Below are positions 53,643-62,903 of a stretch of 64,000 nucleotides of DNA, piece by piece. This DNA is from Mesorhizobium sp. AR02. Lineage in GTDB: Bacteria > Pseudomonadota > Alphaproteobacteria > Rhizobiales > Rhizobiaceae. The position numbers and the translations under genes were made by a program. The stretch is from assembly GCF_024746835.1 (NCBI RefSeq), contig NZ_CP080531.1:310001-374000 (forward strand), read 5' to 3'. The notes under the pieces are model-generated. The model was not told the origin of the DNA and did no database searches. It saw only the letters and a list, made by a program, of their open reading frames with translations. Each line of letters starts with the position of its first letter. Position 1 is the first letter of the stretch.

Positions 53643-55556
53643 TCAGGCGCGCTGGGCGCGGGCCGTATGACCAAGCGCCGTGAAAACGGTGCGCACGATG
53701 CCGGCGGCATCGAGGCCGGCATCGGCATACATCTTTTCCGGCTTGGCGTGGTCGGCGAACACATCAGGCAGCACCAGCGGGCGCACCTTCAGGCCGCTTT
53801 CCAGCAGTCCTTCATGAGCAAGGAACTGCAGCACGTGGCTGGCGAAGCCGCCGATGGCGCCCTCCTCCACCGTCACCAGAACCTCGTGCGAGCGGGCCAG
53901 CCGCCGGATCAGATCCTGGTCGAGTGGCTTGGCGAAACGGGCATCGGCAACGGTGGTGGAAAGCCCGGCCGCACCGAGTTCCTCGGCGGCGATCAGGCAA
54001 TCCTGCAGCCGCGTGCCGAAAGACAGGAGTGCTACCTTGGTGCCTTCCCTGACGATGCGGCCCTTGCCGATTTCGAGAACCGAGCCACGTTCCGGCATGT
54101 CGACGCCGACGCCGTTGCCGCGCGGATAGCGGAAGGCGATCGGGCCGTCATCGTAGCTTGCCGCCGTGCGCACCATGTGGCGTAGCTCCGCCTCGTCGGC
54201 CGCCGCCATCACGACAAAGCCCGGCAGGCTCGCCAGGAAAGTGGTGTCGAACGCCCCGCAATGGGTGGCGCCATCGGCGCCAACGAAGCCGGCGCGATCG
54301 ATGGGAAAACGCACCGGCAGTTTCTGGATCGCGACGTCGTGCACGACCTGGTCGTAGGCGCGCTGCAGGAAGGTCGAATAGACCGCCGCGAACGGCTTGT
54401 AGCCTTCGGTCGCGAGACCGGCAGCGAAGGTCACCGCATGCTGTTCGGCAATGCCGACATCAAACGTCCTTGACGGGAACACTTCGCCGAACAGGTCAAG
54501 CCCCGTGCCGCTCGGCATGGCGGCGGTGACGGCGACGATGCGGTCGTCCTCGCGCGCCTCCTGGATCAGGCTTTCGGCGAACACTTTTGTGTAGGCCGGT
54601 GCGTTGGCCGGCGCCTTGGCCTGCGCGCCGGTGATGACGTCGAACTTGTTGACGCCGTGATATTTGTCGGCGGCTTCTTCCGCCGGCGCGTAGCCCTTGC
54701 CCTTCTGGGTGACGACATGGATCAGCACCGGGCCTTCGCCATTGTCGCGGACATTTTTGAGCACCGGGATCAGATGTTCGAGATTGTGACCGTCGATCGG
54801 GCCGATGTGATAGAAACCGAGCTCCTCGAACAAAGTGCCGCCGGTGACATAGCCGCGCGCATGCTCGACTGCCCGCGTGATGGCGCGATCGGCGCGCTTG
54901 CCGAGGTAGGATGTCAGTTTCTTGCCGAAGTCGCGCAGGCCGGCATAGGCCTTGCCCGAGGCGAGACGCGCCAGATAGGCGCTCATCGCGCCGGTCGGCG
55001 GGGCGATCGACATGTCGTTGTCGTTGAGGATGACAATGAGCCGTGCATCGAGCGCGCCGGCATTGTTCATCGCCTCATAGGCCATGCCGGCCGACATGGC
55101 ACCGTCGCCGATGACGGCAATCACATTGTTGCGGCCGCCGGCGAGGTCGCGCGCGGCGGCCATGCCGAGGCCCGCCGAGATCGATGTCGAGGAATGAGCG
55201 GCGCCAAACGGATCGTATTCGCTCTCGGCGCGGCGGGTGAAGCCGGACAGGCCGCCTTCCTGGCGCAGTGTGCGGATGCGATCGCGGCGGCCGGTGAGTA
55301 TCTTGTGCGGATAGGCCTGGTGGCCGACATCCCAGATCAGCCGATCGTCGGGGGTGTTGAAGACATAATGCAGCGCCACCGTCAGTTCGACCACGCCGAG
55401 GCCAGCGCCGAGATGGCCGCCGGTGCGGGACACCGCGTCGACCAGTTCGAGGCGAAGCTCGGAAGCCAGTTGCGGCAATTCGCTCTCGTCAAGCGCGCGC
55501 AAATCCGCCGGAATGCGGACCTTGTCGAGAAGCGGCGTATGCGGCGTTGCGTTCAC
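53643..55556 (-). CDS. dxs: 1-deoxy-D-xylulose-5-phosphate synthase
   Basis: A 637-residue thiamine-diphosphate enzyme making DXP from pyruvate and glyceraldehyde 3-phosphate, the first step of the MEP pathway. Visible are [20 protein letters not shown], the ThDP motif [18 protein letters not shown]...NDNDMSI, and the transketolase half with [18 protein letters not shown] and [15 protein letters not shown]. The start is GTG 55556. The full length is present. The pathway's last gene ispH is also in this window. Confidence 0.97.
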   Translation of the reverse strand: MNATPHTPLLDKVRIPADLRALDESELPQLASELRLELVDAVSRTGGHLGAGLGVVELTVALHYVFNTPDDRLIWDVGHQAYPHKILTGRRDRIRTLRQEGGLSGFTRRAESEYDPFGAAHSSTSISAGLGMAAARDLAGGRNNVIAVIGDGAMSAGMAYEAMNNAGALDARLIVILNDNDMSIAPPTGAMSAYLARLASGKAYAGLRDFGKKLTSYLGKRADRAITRAVEHARGYVTGGTLFEELGFYHIGPIDGHNLEHLIPVLKNVRDNGEGPVLIHVVTQKGKGYAPAEEAADKYHGVNKFDVITGAQAKAPANAPAYTKVFAESLIQEAREDDRIVAVTAAMPSGTGLDLFGEVFPSRTFDVGIAEQHAVTFAAGLATEGYKPFAAVYSTFLQRAYDQVVHDVAIQKLPVRFPIDRAGFVGADGATHCGAFDTTFLASLPGFVVMAAADEAELRHMVRTAASYDDGPIAFRYPRGNGVGVDMPERGSVLEIGKGRIVREGTKVALLSFGTRLQDCLIAAEELGAAGLSTTVADARFAKPLDQDLIRRLARSHEVLVTVEEGAIGGFASHVLQFLAHEGLLESGLKVRPLVLPDVFADHAKPEKMYADAGLDAAGIVRTVFTALGHTARAQRA

Positions 55557-55657
55557 GGGTGCTCAGGCTTTCTGTTCAACGGCGGGATAGGCCGCCGGCC
55601 TGCGAAAGTAAATGCGTGTCAGTGACGCGGATCAATCAGGTCCCCTCGCCGATTTCC

Positions 55658-56578
55658 TCAGCTTTCCGGCAGCGGGATGAACTCTTCCTCGTCTCCAGGA
55701 ACGATATCGAAGCGGCCCGTCTTCCATTCCTGCTTGGCCTGTTCGATGCGCTCCTTGGATGAGGAGACGAAATTCCACCAAATGTAACGTTTCGAGCCGA
55801 GCGAAGCGCCGCCGAACAGCATGAAATGCGCACCGCTTTGCGACGATATGATGATCTCGTCGCCGGGCCGGAACACCAGCAGCCGTTCGGCCGGAAAGAC
55901 GTCGCCCGAAATCGCGACCTCGCCTTCCAGCGTATAGATGGCGCGCTCTTCGGCATCGGCTGGGATCTTTATGCTGGCGCCCGGCGCCAGCCTGAGGTCG
56001 GCGTAGAGCGTCTCGGTATCGGCCCGCACCGGGGAGCGCAGCCCCTGGAAGTCACCGATGACGACGCGGCCGCGAACGCCTTCGGCATCGATCTCGGGCA
56101 GCCGCAGGGCAGCGGTGTTCTCGAACACCGGCGCCACTTCCTCCTTGCCATCGGGCAGGGCCAGCCATGTCTGCAGGCCGGAGATCGACATCGGCGCGCC
56201 GCGCAGTTCCTCCGGCGTGCGCTCGGAATGCACGATGCCGCGACCGGCCGTCATCAAATTCACGTCGCCGGGCTGGATCACCATTTCGGTGCCGAGCGAA
56301 TCGCGATGCCGGATCTTGCCGTCGAACAGATAGGTCACCGTCGACAGGCCGATATGCGGATGCGGACGGACATCCATCGCCTGGCTGCCGCGCAGGATCG
56401 CCGGGCCCATGCGATCGAAAAAGATGAACGGCCCGACCAGCCGCCTCTTGGCGGTCGGCAACGCCCGACGGACCTCGAAGCCGCCAATATCCTTGGCGTT
56501 CGGGATGACCATCAGCTCGATCTGGTCGCTGGCGAAGGCGTCGCCCGCTTCAGGGTCTTTCCCTGGAAAGAAGCTCAT
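55658..56578 (-). CDS. Pirin family protein
   Basis: A 306-residue double-cupin protein. The metal ligands are seen in VRPHPHIGLSTVTYLFDG, RHRDSLG and GRGIVHSERTPEE. A C-terminal pirin domain follows (ERAIYTLEGEVAISG, FMLFGGASLGSKRYIWWNFV). Bacterial pirins bind iron and some have quercetinase activity; the role here is unknown. It lies between dxs and the DUF2277 gene. Confidence 0.92.
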   Translation of the reverse strand: MSFFPGKDPEAGDAFASDQIELMVIPNAKDIGGFEVRRALPTAKRRLVGPFIFFDRMGPAILRGSQAMDVRPHPHIGLSTVTYLFDGKIRHRDSLGTEMVIQPGDVNLMTAGRGIVHSERTPEELRGAPMSISGLQTWLALPDGKEEVAPVFENTAALRLPEIDAEGVRGRVVIGDFQGLRSPVRADTETLYADLRLAPGASIKIPADAEERAIYTLEGEVAISGDVFPAERLLVFRPGDEIIISSQSGAHFMLFGGASLGSKRYIWWNFVSSSKERIEQAKQEWKTGRFDIVPGDEEEFIPLPES

Positions 56579-56618
56579 GGACTCTCCTTGTCAGCGGTCA
56601 AGGACCGCTTTGGCAGCG

Positions 56619-56885
56619 TCAGGCAAAGCGGATCGCCGCTTTTGCCCGCAGTTTGGCCGCCACCTCTTCGCGATTGCGCGGGTGCTGATGGGTTTCGAGT
56701 GAATCGAGCAGCTCGCGCGCCGATGCCGCGATGGCCTCGACCGCATGGTCGAATGCATGCTGGTTCTGTTTCGAGGGCCGTGTCGTTCCGCTCAGCTTGC
56801 GGACAAACTGAAGGGCCGCGTCGCGCACTTCGTCATTGGTTGCCGGCGGATCAAAATTGAACAGGGTCTTGATGTTTCTGCACAT
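56619..56885 (-). CDS. DUF2277 family protein
   Basis: An 88-residue protein beginning MCRNIKTLFNFDPPATNDEV, the conserved start of DUF2277, and ending with a helical stretch (HPRNREEVAAKLRAKAAIRF). The function is unknown. I chose ATG 56885 for the family start; 20 more codons are open upstream without similarity. Confidence 0.85.
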   Translation of the reverse strand: MCRNIKTLFNFDPPATNDEVRDAALQFVRKLSGTTRPSKQNQHAFDHAVEAIAASARELLDSLETHQHPRNREEVAAKLRAKAAIRFA

Positions 56886-56983
56886 CGCTTCCGTATCTCC
56901 TCTTGTCCTGGGCGCCATATCAATGGCGACGAACCTTATCCTCAATCACGATGATGTCCAAAACTCGGTGAACGGCTCGCGCC

Positions 56984-57238
56984 TCAGTCCGCGTCGAGCG
57001 GCTCCGTGCCAACCGGCTTGCCGTCGCGCGACAGCCTGATCTTCTCGACCTTGTCCTCGGCGGCCTTCAGCAGCCGGTCGCAATGCGCCTTCAGCGCCTC
57101 ACCGCGCTCATAGATGCGGATCGACTGGTCGAGCGGCACGTCGCCACGCTCCAGATCATCGACGATCTTCTCCAGCGCGTCGAGTGCCTGCTCGAAGCTC
57201 ATCGCCTTGACGTCTTCGTTGGTCTCAGCAGCCATCAT
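56984..57238 (-). CDS. xseB: Exodeoxyribonuclease VII small subunit
   Basis: An 84-residue helical protein. The XseB core is [20 protein letters not shown], then [20 protein letters not shown]. With XseA it forms ExoVII, which degrades single-stranded DNA. The start is ATG 57238 or the adjoining ATG 57235, right at the stop of the histone deacetylase-like gene (57239). The order HDAC-like, xseB, dxs is common in alphaproteobacteria. Confidence 0.92.
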   Translation of the reverse strand: MMAAETNEDVKAMSFEQALDALEKIVDDLERGDVPLDQSIRIYERGEALKAHCDRLLKAAEDKVEKIRLSRDGKPVGTEPLDAD

Positions 57239-58165
57239 TCATCCTTTCATCAGTCGGCCGACATGGGCGGCGACCGAAAATGCCAGTCCCTGCAGATCGT
57301 AGCCGCCCTCGAGCAGGCTGACGAGCCTGTTGCCGCTGTGGCGGGCCGCACGCTGCATCAGCTGGCCGGTCGCCCAGTCGAAATCGTCCTCGGTCAGATT
57401 GATCTCGGCCAGCGGGTCGCGATGGTGCGCGTCGAAGCCGGCCGAAATGATGATCAGATCCGGCGCGAAATTGTCGAGCGCCGGCAGGACACGCGACAGG
57501 AAGGCATCGCGAAACACCTCGCTGCCGGTCTGCGGTGCCAAAGGCGCGTTGACGATGTTGCCGGCGCCGGTCTCGCTCTTCGCGCCGGTGCCGGGATAGA
57601 GCGGCATCTGGTGCGTCGAACAATAGAGCACCGACGGATCGTCCCAGAAAATATCCTGCGTGCCGTTGCCGTGGTGCACGTCCCAGTCGACGACGGCGAC
57701 GCGCTCGACGCCATGCTTCTTCTGCGCATAGCGCGCGGCGATCGCCGCCGTGTTGAAGAAGCAGAAGCCCATCGCCGTGGTCTTTTCGGCATGGTGGCCG
57801 GGCGGACGGGCGGCGACGAAGACATTGTCGGCGCGGCCGGTGAAGACATCGTCCACAGCCGCGTTGGCCGCGCCGATCGCGGTGATCACCGCCTGCCAGC
57901 TCTTCGGGCTGGCGGTGGTGTCGGCATCGATACGGGCAAGGCCCTCTTCGGGAATGGCGGCGCGCACACGCGCGACGAAATCGGCAGGATGGGCGTAGAG
58001 GATGGTGGCCTCATCGCCTTCAGGCGCCTTGACGCGATCGAGCGCGGCAAAGGCTTCGTCGTCAAGCACGCGCTCGATAGCGCGCAAGCGGTCCGGCCGC
58101 TCGGGATGGCCAGGCGGCGTGATGTGCTCGAGGAAGATCGGGTGGGTGTAGAGACGGGTTGTCAT
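57239..58165 (-). CDS. Histone deacetylase-like (AcuC/HDAC family) protein
   Basis: A 308-residue zinc amidohydrolase. The active-site motifs are ARPPGHHAEKTTAMGFCFFN (His pair), VAVVDWDVHHGNGTQDIF (zinc Asp and His) and IISAGFDAHHRDPLAEI (zinc Asp), and the final LLEGGYDL. Bacterial members act on acetyl-polyamines or acetyl-lysines. The natural substrate is unknown. Confidence 0.92.
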   Translation of the reverse strand: MTTRLYTHPIFLEHITPPGHPERPDRLRAIERVLDDEAFAALDRVKAPEGDEATILYAHPADFVARVRAAIPEEGLARIDADTTASPKSWQAVITAIGAANAAVDDVFTGRADNVFVAARPPGHHAEKTTAMGFCFFNTAAIAARYAQKKHGVERVAVVDWDVHHGNGTQDIFWDDPSVLYCSTHQMPLYPGTGAKSETGAGNIVNAPLAPQTGSEVFRDAFLSRVLPALDNFAPDLIIISAGFDAHHRDPLAEINLTEDDFDWATGQLMQRAARHSGNRLVSLLEGGYDLQGLAFSVAAHVGRLMKG

Positions 58166-58302
58166 GCTCCCTATCTAGTGCCCCGGCGCGGCGATGGCCA
58201 TGCATTGCGGCTTGATGACTGGGGAAAATCACGCCTGCGTCTATTGGCGTCGCTGCGGGGATTGGCGCTGCCGGCGCTTCGGCGTAAGGTCGCCGCCACT
58301 GC

Positions 58303-58454
58303 CTGGTGCCCGCCGCAAGCGGGAGAATCGGGAACACGGTTGAATTCCGTGGCGTGCCCAACGCTGTGAGGGGGACCGCGCCGGTAAATGCCACTGTCGA
58401 TGACGGGAAGGCACCGGACGCGGGTTGATCCTGAGCCAGAAGACCGGCCTGGCA
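58303..58454 (+). promoter_or_regulatory. Cobalamin riboswitch
   Basis: Upstream of bluB the sequence has the cobalamin-element parts in order: GGTGCCCGCCGCAAGCGGG, GGGAACACGGT, the B12-box core GCCACTG followed by GGGAAGGC, and the closing GAGCCAGAAGACCGGCC. Adenosylcobalamin binding would lower bluB expression. Whether control is by termination or by hiding the ribosome site is not clear. Confidence 0.88.
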
Positions 58455-58514
58455 GGCATCGTCATCCGCATGGTCAGGCGGACGACATTGATTGCAATCG
58501 CAAGGGGACGAGCG

Positions 58515-59414
58515 ATGCCGGAAGCCATGACCGCTCCTATGGGCGACGGATTTGACCAGATGGCGCGCGACGCGGTCTACCGCGCCATGTTCACGCGACG
58601 CGATGTGCGCAGCCATTTCCTCCCCACCGCGCTCGACGACGAGGTGCTGGCGCGGCTGCTGCTTGCCGCCCATCACGCACCATCGGTCGGCTTCATGCAG
58701 CCGTGGAACTTCATCGTCATTCGCGACGCCAAACGGCGGGAAAAGGTGCGCGACCTGTTCCTTGCCGCGCGTGAGCAGGAGCTGCCGGCCATCGAGGCAG
58801 AGCGGCAGGCGCTCTACCGCAAACTCAAGCTGGAAGGCATCTGCGAAAGCGCGCTCAACATCTGCATCACCTGCGACCGCCAGCGCTCGCAGGGCTCACC
58901 GCTGGGACGCTGGCACAATCCGGAGATGGATCTCTACAGCACGGTCTGCGCGGTGCAGAATTTCTGGCTGGCGGCGCGGGCCGAAGGCGTCGGTGTCGGC
59001 TGGGTCAGCATCATCGAGCCGCAAGCGTTGAAGAGCCTGCTGGCCATTCCCGATCACGTGACGCCGATCGCCTATCTCTGCGTCGGCCGTGTCTCGGAAT
59101 TCGCGCCGAAACCGGACCTCGAAACGCATGGCTGGGGCCGACGCCTGCCGCTGCCCGAGCTGATCATGAGCGAGACGTTTTCAGGGCAAGGTGAGGCGCC
59201 ACTCAAATCAGCGGTGGCACACCTCAACACCGTTGCTGTTGCGTCGGCGACCACCTGCCCGGCCGATCAGCGCGTCGCGCCAGCCGTGCCCCAGCGCGAA
59301 CCGCCGAAGGAAGCCAGCGCCTTGTCCTTGAGTTCCCTGAACTTCGACGACGCCTCGGCCAGCCGGGCATCCCAGGCCGGATCGGGCACCTGGCCGGCAA
59401 TGGTCTTGAAATAG
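58515..59414 (+). CDS. bluB: 5,6-dimethylbenzimidazole synthase BluB with extended C-terminus
   Basis: A 299-residue flavin-destroying enzyme that turns FMNH2 and O2 into DMB, the lower ligand of vitamin B12. The core (residues 15-215) shows RRDVRSHFLP, HHAPSVGFMQPWNFIVI, CDRQRSQGSPLGRW and VCAVQNFWLAARAEGVGVGW. BluB usually ends near residue 220-230. Here the frame runs on by about 70 residues of Ser/Ala-rich sequence that overlaps the end of the convergent membrane gene by 148 bp. ATG 58515 follows AGGGGACGAGCG; it lies 60 bp after the riboswitch. Confidence 0.9.
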   Translation: MPEAMTAPMGDGFDQMARDAVYRAMFTRRDVRSHFLPTALDDEVLARLLLAAHHAPSVGFMQPWNFIVIRDAKRREKVRDLFLAAREQELPAIEAERQALYRKLKLEGICESALNICITCDRQRSQGSPLGRWHNPEMDLYSTVCAVQNFWLAARAEGVGVGWVSIIEPQALKSLLAIPDHVTPIAYLCVGRVSEFAPKPDLETHGWGRRLPLPELIMSETFSGQGEAPLKSAVAHLNTVAVASATTCPADQRVAPAVPQREPPKEASALSLSSLNFDDASASRASQAGSGTWPAMVLK

Positions 59415-60250
59415 ACCTGCATCAGGCAAGCGATGGCGAACGGCTCGATGAACGCTGCCTTGAAAGCCCAGGCGAAGACGATGGCGAGCACGAAGGCCCA
59501 GCCGGCGAGCTGCCCTGGCATCATGAAGAGAATGGCGGCGGCCGGGGCCAGCATCAGCAGGAAGATGACGAACGACACGGCCCACATGATGATCGCCAGC
59601 CAGACGGCGTTCTTGACCATGGTCTTGCCGTTCTGGGCATAGAGCACGACGCCTTGGCGCGCGGTCTCGAAGGGCGAGGACGAATTGATGCGGATGTTGT
59701 AGCCGAGGATGATCTCGTCGACGTAGGTCAGCGACAGGCGGATCACCGTGTTGATGAACGAGACCAGCCCGCTCAGGCCCGGAATGGGCAGGAAAGCGGC
59801 GATGCCGCCGAGCAGGCCGGTGATGGCGCGGATGGCGCCCTTGACCAGCTGGTCGACGACGAAAAGGATGTTGGCCTCGGCGAACCGCTCGGTGACGACC
59901 TGCTTGGCATAGGCGATCTGGTTCTGGCCGTCGGGAACATCCCGGCCATCGATCAGATGAACCATGACGGCGATATGGCCGGCCTTGACGACGTAGAGGA
60001 TGTATTCGCGGATCCAGTAGACGGCGATCGAGACGACGCCGAAACCGACCACGCCACCCCACAGGGCAAAAGACAGCGGCCCGTCAGGATCGGTGGAGAT
60101 ATGGCCGACGCCATAGCCGACCGAGGCGCCGGTGCCGGTCGCCATGATGTAGGCCAGCGTGATGCCGAAATAGACGATCATGCGAAAGACAATGAAGGGC
60201 CAGGTCCTGATCATGATGGACACCGACCTGCCGATCTCGAAATCCCACAT
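59267..60250 (-). CDS. Polytopic membrane protein of unknown function
   Basis: A 327-residue protein with about six hydrophobic segments (FIVFRMIVYFGITLAYIMA, GGVVGFGVVSIAVYWI, VWLAIIMWAVSFVIFLLM, GWAFVLAIVFAWAFKAAFI). A soluble loop follows, and the C-terminal end is charged (KFRELKDKALASFGG). I do not recognise the family. Its 3' end overlaps the extended bluB reading frame on the other strand. The promoter would lie in the short region before tetR. Confidence 0.75.
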   Translation of the reverse strand: MWDFEIGRSVSIMIRTWPFIVFRMIVYFGITLAYIMATGTGASVGYGVGHISTDPDGPLSFALWGGVVGFGVVSIAVYWIREYILYVVKAGHIAVMVHLIDGRDVPDGQNQIAYAKQVVTERFAEANILFVVDQLVKGAIRAITGLLGGIAAFLPIPGLSGLVSFINTVIRLSLTYVDEIILGYNIRINSSSPFETARQGVVLYAQNGKTMVKNAVWLAIIMWAVSFVIFLLMLAPAAAILFMMPGQLAGWAFVLAIVFAWAFKAAFIEPFAIACLMQVYFKTIAGQVPDPAWDARLAEASSKFRELKDKALASFGGSRWGTAGATR

Positions 60251-60354
60251 GCTCCGAATCTCCCCTCAGAGATGGCTGCGGAGGATGCGCTCTGCCTGAA
60301 GATTGTCAATCGTGGGCGGTGCCAGCGAGGCGCCCAACGGGGATTTTAGTTCTG

Positions 60355-60954
60355 TTATGAACCTGGTTTCCTGAGCAGGCCCTCCAGCAGTTGCTTGAAC
60401 GCCGCCACGACCATCTTCGACGTCGCTTCGGGGTCGTTCGAATTGGCGATCCGCTGCGCCGCCTGGCTGCTGGCGCCATTGATCAGCCGTGCGGCGGTCT
60501 CGGGGTCGACGCTCGGGACGACCACCCCTTCCCCCTGCAGGGCGGTCAGATGATCGGTCATTGAACCAACGCAGGCATTGGCATTCGACCATTGTGCCGG
60601 ATCGCCCAGCACGGCCGGGCCGTCGCGGAACATGATGCGCTGGATTTCCGGCTCCAGCGCCATCTCGATATAGGTCGTGCATTCGTCGACGAAATGCTGC
60701 CAGCGAGTCGGCGCTTTCGAGGCGACCTCATTCACCCGAGCCGCCATCTCGCCGTCGATTTCGGCGATAACTGCCTCCAGCAGTCCCTTCTTGTCACCGA
60801 AGTGATGATAGAGTGCGCCGCGCGTCAGTCCGGCCGAGGCAGTGAAATCATCCATCGACGCTTCGGCGTAGCCTGTCGTGCCGAAGGCCTGGCGGGCCGC
60901 GGCGATCAGCTTGGCGCGAGTCTCTGCGATCATCTCCTTGCGGGGTCTGTGCAT
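60355..60954 (-). CDS. TetR-family transcriptional regulator
   Basis: A 199-residue repressor. The N-terminal helix-turn-helix is AARQAFGTTGYAEASMDDFT, then LTRGALYHHFGDKKGLLEAV. The C-terminal ligand domain is typical of small TetRs. I chose ATG 60954 (MHRPRKEMIAETRAKL). The ATG at 60975 lies inside an operator palindrome. It is divergent from an MFS transporter gene with three matching operators between them, so it very likely represses the transporter and itself. Confidence 0.93.
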   Translation of the reverse strand: MHRPRKEMIAETRAKLIAAARQAFGTTGYAEASMDDFTASAGLTRGALYHHFGDKKGLLEAVIAEIDGEMAARVNEVASKAPTRWQHFVDECTTYIEMALEPEIQRIMFRDGPAVLGDPAQWSNANACVGSMTDHLTALQGEGVVVPSVDPETAARLINGASSQAAQRIANSNDPEATSKMVVAAFKQLLEGLLRKPGS

Positions 60955-60972
60955 TCTGTCTGGCCTTATCCA

Positions 60973-61039
60973 CATACGTTCCGTATGCCAATTGACATAC
61001 GTCGCGTATGGTCTATCTAATCCTCATACGCTCCGTATG
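60973..61039. promoter_or_regulatory. Three TetR-type operators CATACG-N3-CGTATG
   Basis: Perfect 6-bp arms with 3-bp spacers occur at 60973-60987 (TTC), 60996-61010 (TCG) and 61025-61039 (CTC). Centres are 23 and 29 bp apart. They cover the tetR start side and the region just upstream of the transporter start. Confidence 0.88.
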
Positions 61040-61072
61040 TAATTGTCAGATGGCCTTTTGTCGAGGAACCCC

Positions 61073-62296
61073 ATGCAAAACCCCTATGCTGAAATCTTTC
61101 GTGCTCCGGGAACCAAGGGCTTCGCGGCCGCCGGCTTCATCGCGCGCCTGCCGATTGCCATGGCGCCGATCGGCATTGTGGCAATGCTGTCGCAGACGCG
61201 CGGCGAATACTGGCTGGCGGGTGCGGTCTCGGCGACGTTTGCTCTGGGCAACGCATTCGTTTCACCGCAAACGTCGAGGCTGGTGGATCGCCTTGGCCAG
61301 ACGCGGGTTGCGGTCCCCACCACCCTCATCACATTTATCGCCTTTGCGGTGCTGATTGTTGCGGCCAATCAGGACTGGCCGGTATGGACACTGTTCGTGT
61401 CGGCGCTGGCCGCAGCCGCCATGCCCAGCATGCCGGCGATGGTTCGCGCGCGCTGGACCGAGCTTTTTCGCGGACGTCCGCAAATGAACACTGCATTCGC
61501 CTTCGAGTCGGTCGCGGACGAACTGGTCTACATTCTCGGCGCATCGCTTTCGGTGGGACTTAGCGCTGCGCTGTTTCCGGAGGCCGGCGTTCTGGTAAGC
61601 ACGCTGTTTCTTGCCATTGGCTGGGCCGCGTTCATCCTGCAGCGTTCGAGCGAACCACAAGTGCGGCCGGTTGGTCATGGCTCCGCCGGCTCGGCAATCC
61701 GTATGCGGCCGGTGCAGATCATCACCTTCGCCATAATCTTCGTTGGCGCGACCTTCGCGACGACGGAGGTCAGCACGATAGCGCTCACCAAGGAGCTTGG
61801 GCAGCCCGGTGCCGCCAGCCTCGTCATCGGCGTCTATGCAGTGGGATCGTTCGCGCTTGGCATTGTGGTCGGCGCGCTCAACCTGAAGGCGCCGCTACAG
61901 CGGCAACTCGCCATTGCAGTCGCCGTCCTGGCGCTCAGCACATTGCTGCCGCTCACGGCTGGCTCAGTGCCACTACTGGCCCTGACCGTGTTCCTTAGCG
62001 GCGTGGCGATCTCGCCGACCTTCATCACCGCGTTCGGCCTGATCGAGCGGCATGTGCCGGAAGCGATGCTGACCGAGGGCATCACCTGGGTGACAACAGG
62101 GATCGGCATCGGAATGGCGTTGGGCGCGTTCGTCGCCGGCGCGGTGGTGGATGCGTTCGGCGCCCAGAGCGGGTTCTGGGTCTCCGTTGCATCAGGCACG
62201 ATTGCGCTGGCCACCGTGCTGCTCGGCCAACGCAGCCTGGCCACCCGCGAATGCGACCTGGATGGGTGTGAGGCTGCCGCCGTTCCAGCGGAATAG
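61073..62296 (+). CDS. MFS transporter
   Basis: A 407-residue transporter with about twelve helices. The motif SRLVDRLGQTRV resembles the cytoplasmic loop signature, and helices include LITFIAFAVLIVAAN, IITFAIIFVGATF and VVGALNLKAPLQRQL after a central loop. The overall pattern recalls small drug or sugar exporters. ATG 61073 has GAGGAAC upstream. Control by the divergent TetR protein is strongly suggested by the operators. Confidence 0.88.
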   Translation: MQNPYAEIFRAPGTKGFAAAGFIARLPIAMAPIGIVAMLSQTRGEYWLAGAVSATFALGNAFVSPQTSRLVDRLGQTRVAVPTTLITFIAFAVLIVAANQDWPVWTLFVSALAAAAMPSMPAMVRARWTELFRGRPQMNTAFAFESVADELVYILGASLSVGLSAALFPEAGVLVSTLFLAIGWAAFILQRSSEPQVRPVGHGSAGSAIRMRPVQIITFAIIFVGATFATTEVSTIALTKELGQPGAASLVIGVYAVGSFALGIVVGALNLKAPLQRQLAIAVAVLALSTLLPLTAGSVPLLALTVFLSGVAISPTFITAFGLIERHVPEAMLTEGITWVTTGIGIGMALGAFVAGAVVDAFGAQSGFWVSVASGTIALATVLLGQRSLATRECDLDGCEAAAVPAE

Positions 62297-62331
62297 CGCG
62301 CTCGGTCCCTGTTGGGGCCGGGCACTCCGCT

Positions 62332-62868
62332 CTATGCGGCAGGGCTTGAAATCCAGCGCGGTCGTGCCAGCGCAAAAAGCATTGTTGGCGCTCCGTGCAG
62401 CATCACCTCTTGTTCGAAGGTGAAGCCGCATTTCTCCAGCACGCGCCGCGATGCGGGGTTGGCGGCGCGGACGAGGCCAATGACCCGGTCGGCATGCAGA
62501 GGGCCGAACGCGGCCTGCAGCGCCGCCGCAACCAGTTCCGTGGCATAGCCATGTCCCCAGCTTTCCGGATGAAGATGGTAGGACAGGTTCAGGCCGTCGA
62601 AATCCGCCGAGACGGTGACACCGCCGAAGCCGATCAGCTTTCCATCGGCTTCGACCGCCCAGCGGCCAAAGCCATGCTTGTCCCAGTGGCCGATGTCGCG
62701 AGCCAGCCTGGCGGCGCTCTGCTGAGGCGTGTCCGCAACAGGATCGGGGCGATGGGCGACAGGTTCCCAGCGTGAGAAGAGATCGATCAGGAAATCCAGA
62801 TCAGCCTGCGCCGGCCGGCGCAGCAAAAGCCGCTCGCTGCGCTGGCTCAGAGGCAATGACGCGTTCAT
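62332..62868 (-). CDS. GNAT-family N-acetyltransferase
   Basis: A 178-residue RimJ/RimL-type acetyltransferase. It has LLLRRPAQADLDFLIDLF, HLHPESWGHGYATELVAAAL (acetyl-CoA loop) and VRAANPASRRVLEKCGFTFE. ATG 62868 matches the family start; the frame is open further upstream, over poor-looking sequence. The substrate is unknown. Confidence 0.83.
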   Translation of the reverse strand: MNASLPLSQRSERLLLRRPAQADLDFLIDLFSRWEPVAHRPDPVADTPQQSAARLARDIGHWDKHGFGRWAVEADGKLIGFGGVTVSADFDGLNLSYHLHPESWGHGYATELVAAALQAAFGPLHADRVIGLVRAANPASRRVLEKCGFTFEQEVMLHGAPTMLFALARPRWISSPAA

Positions 62869-62903
62869 GCCGTCATCTCCCGGCAAAGGGATTGGTCGAC
62901 CTC

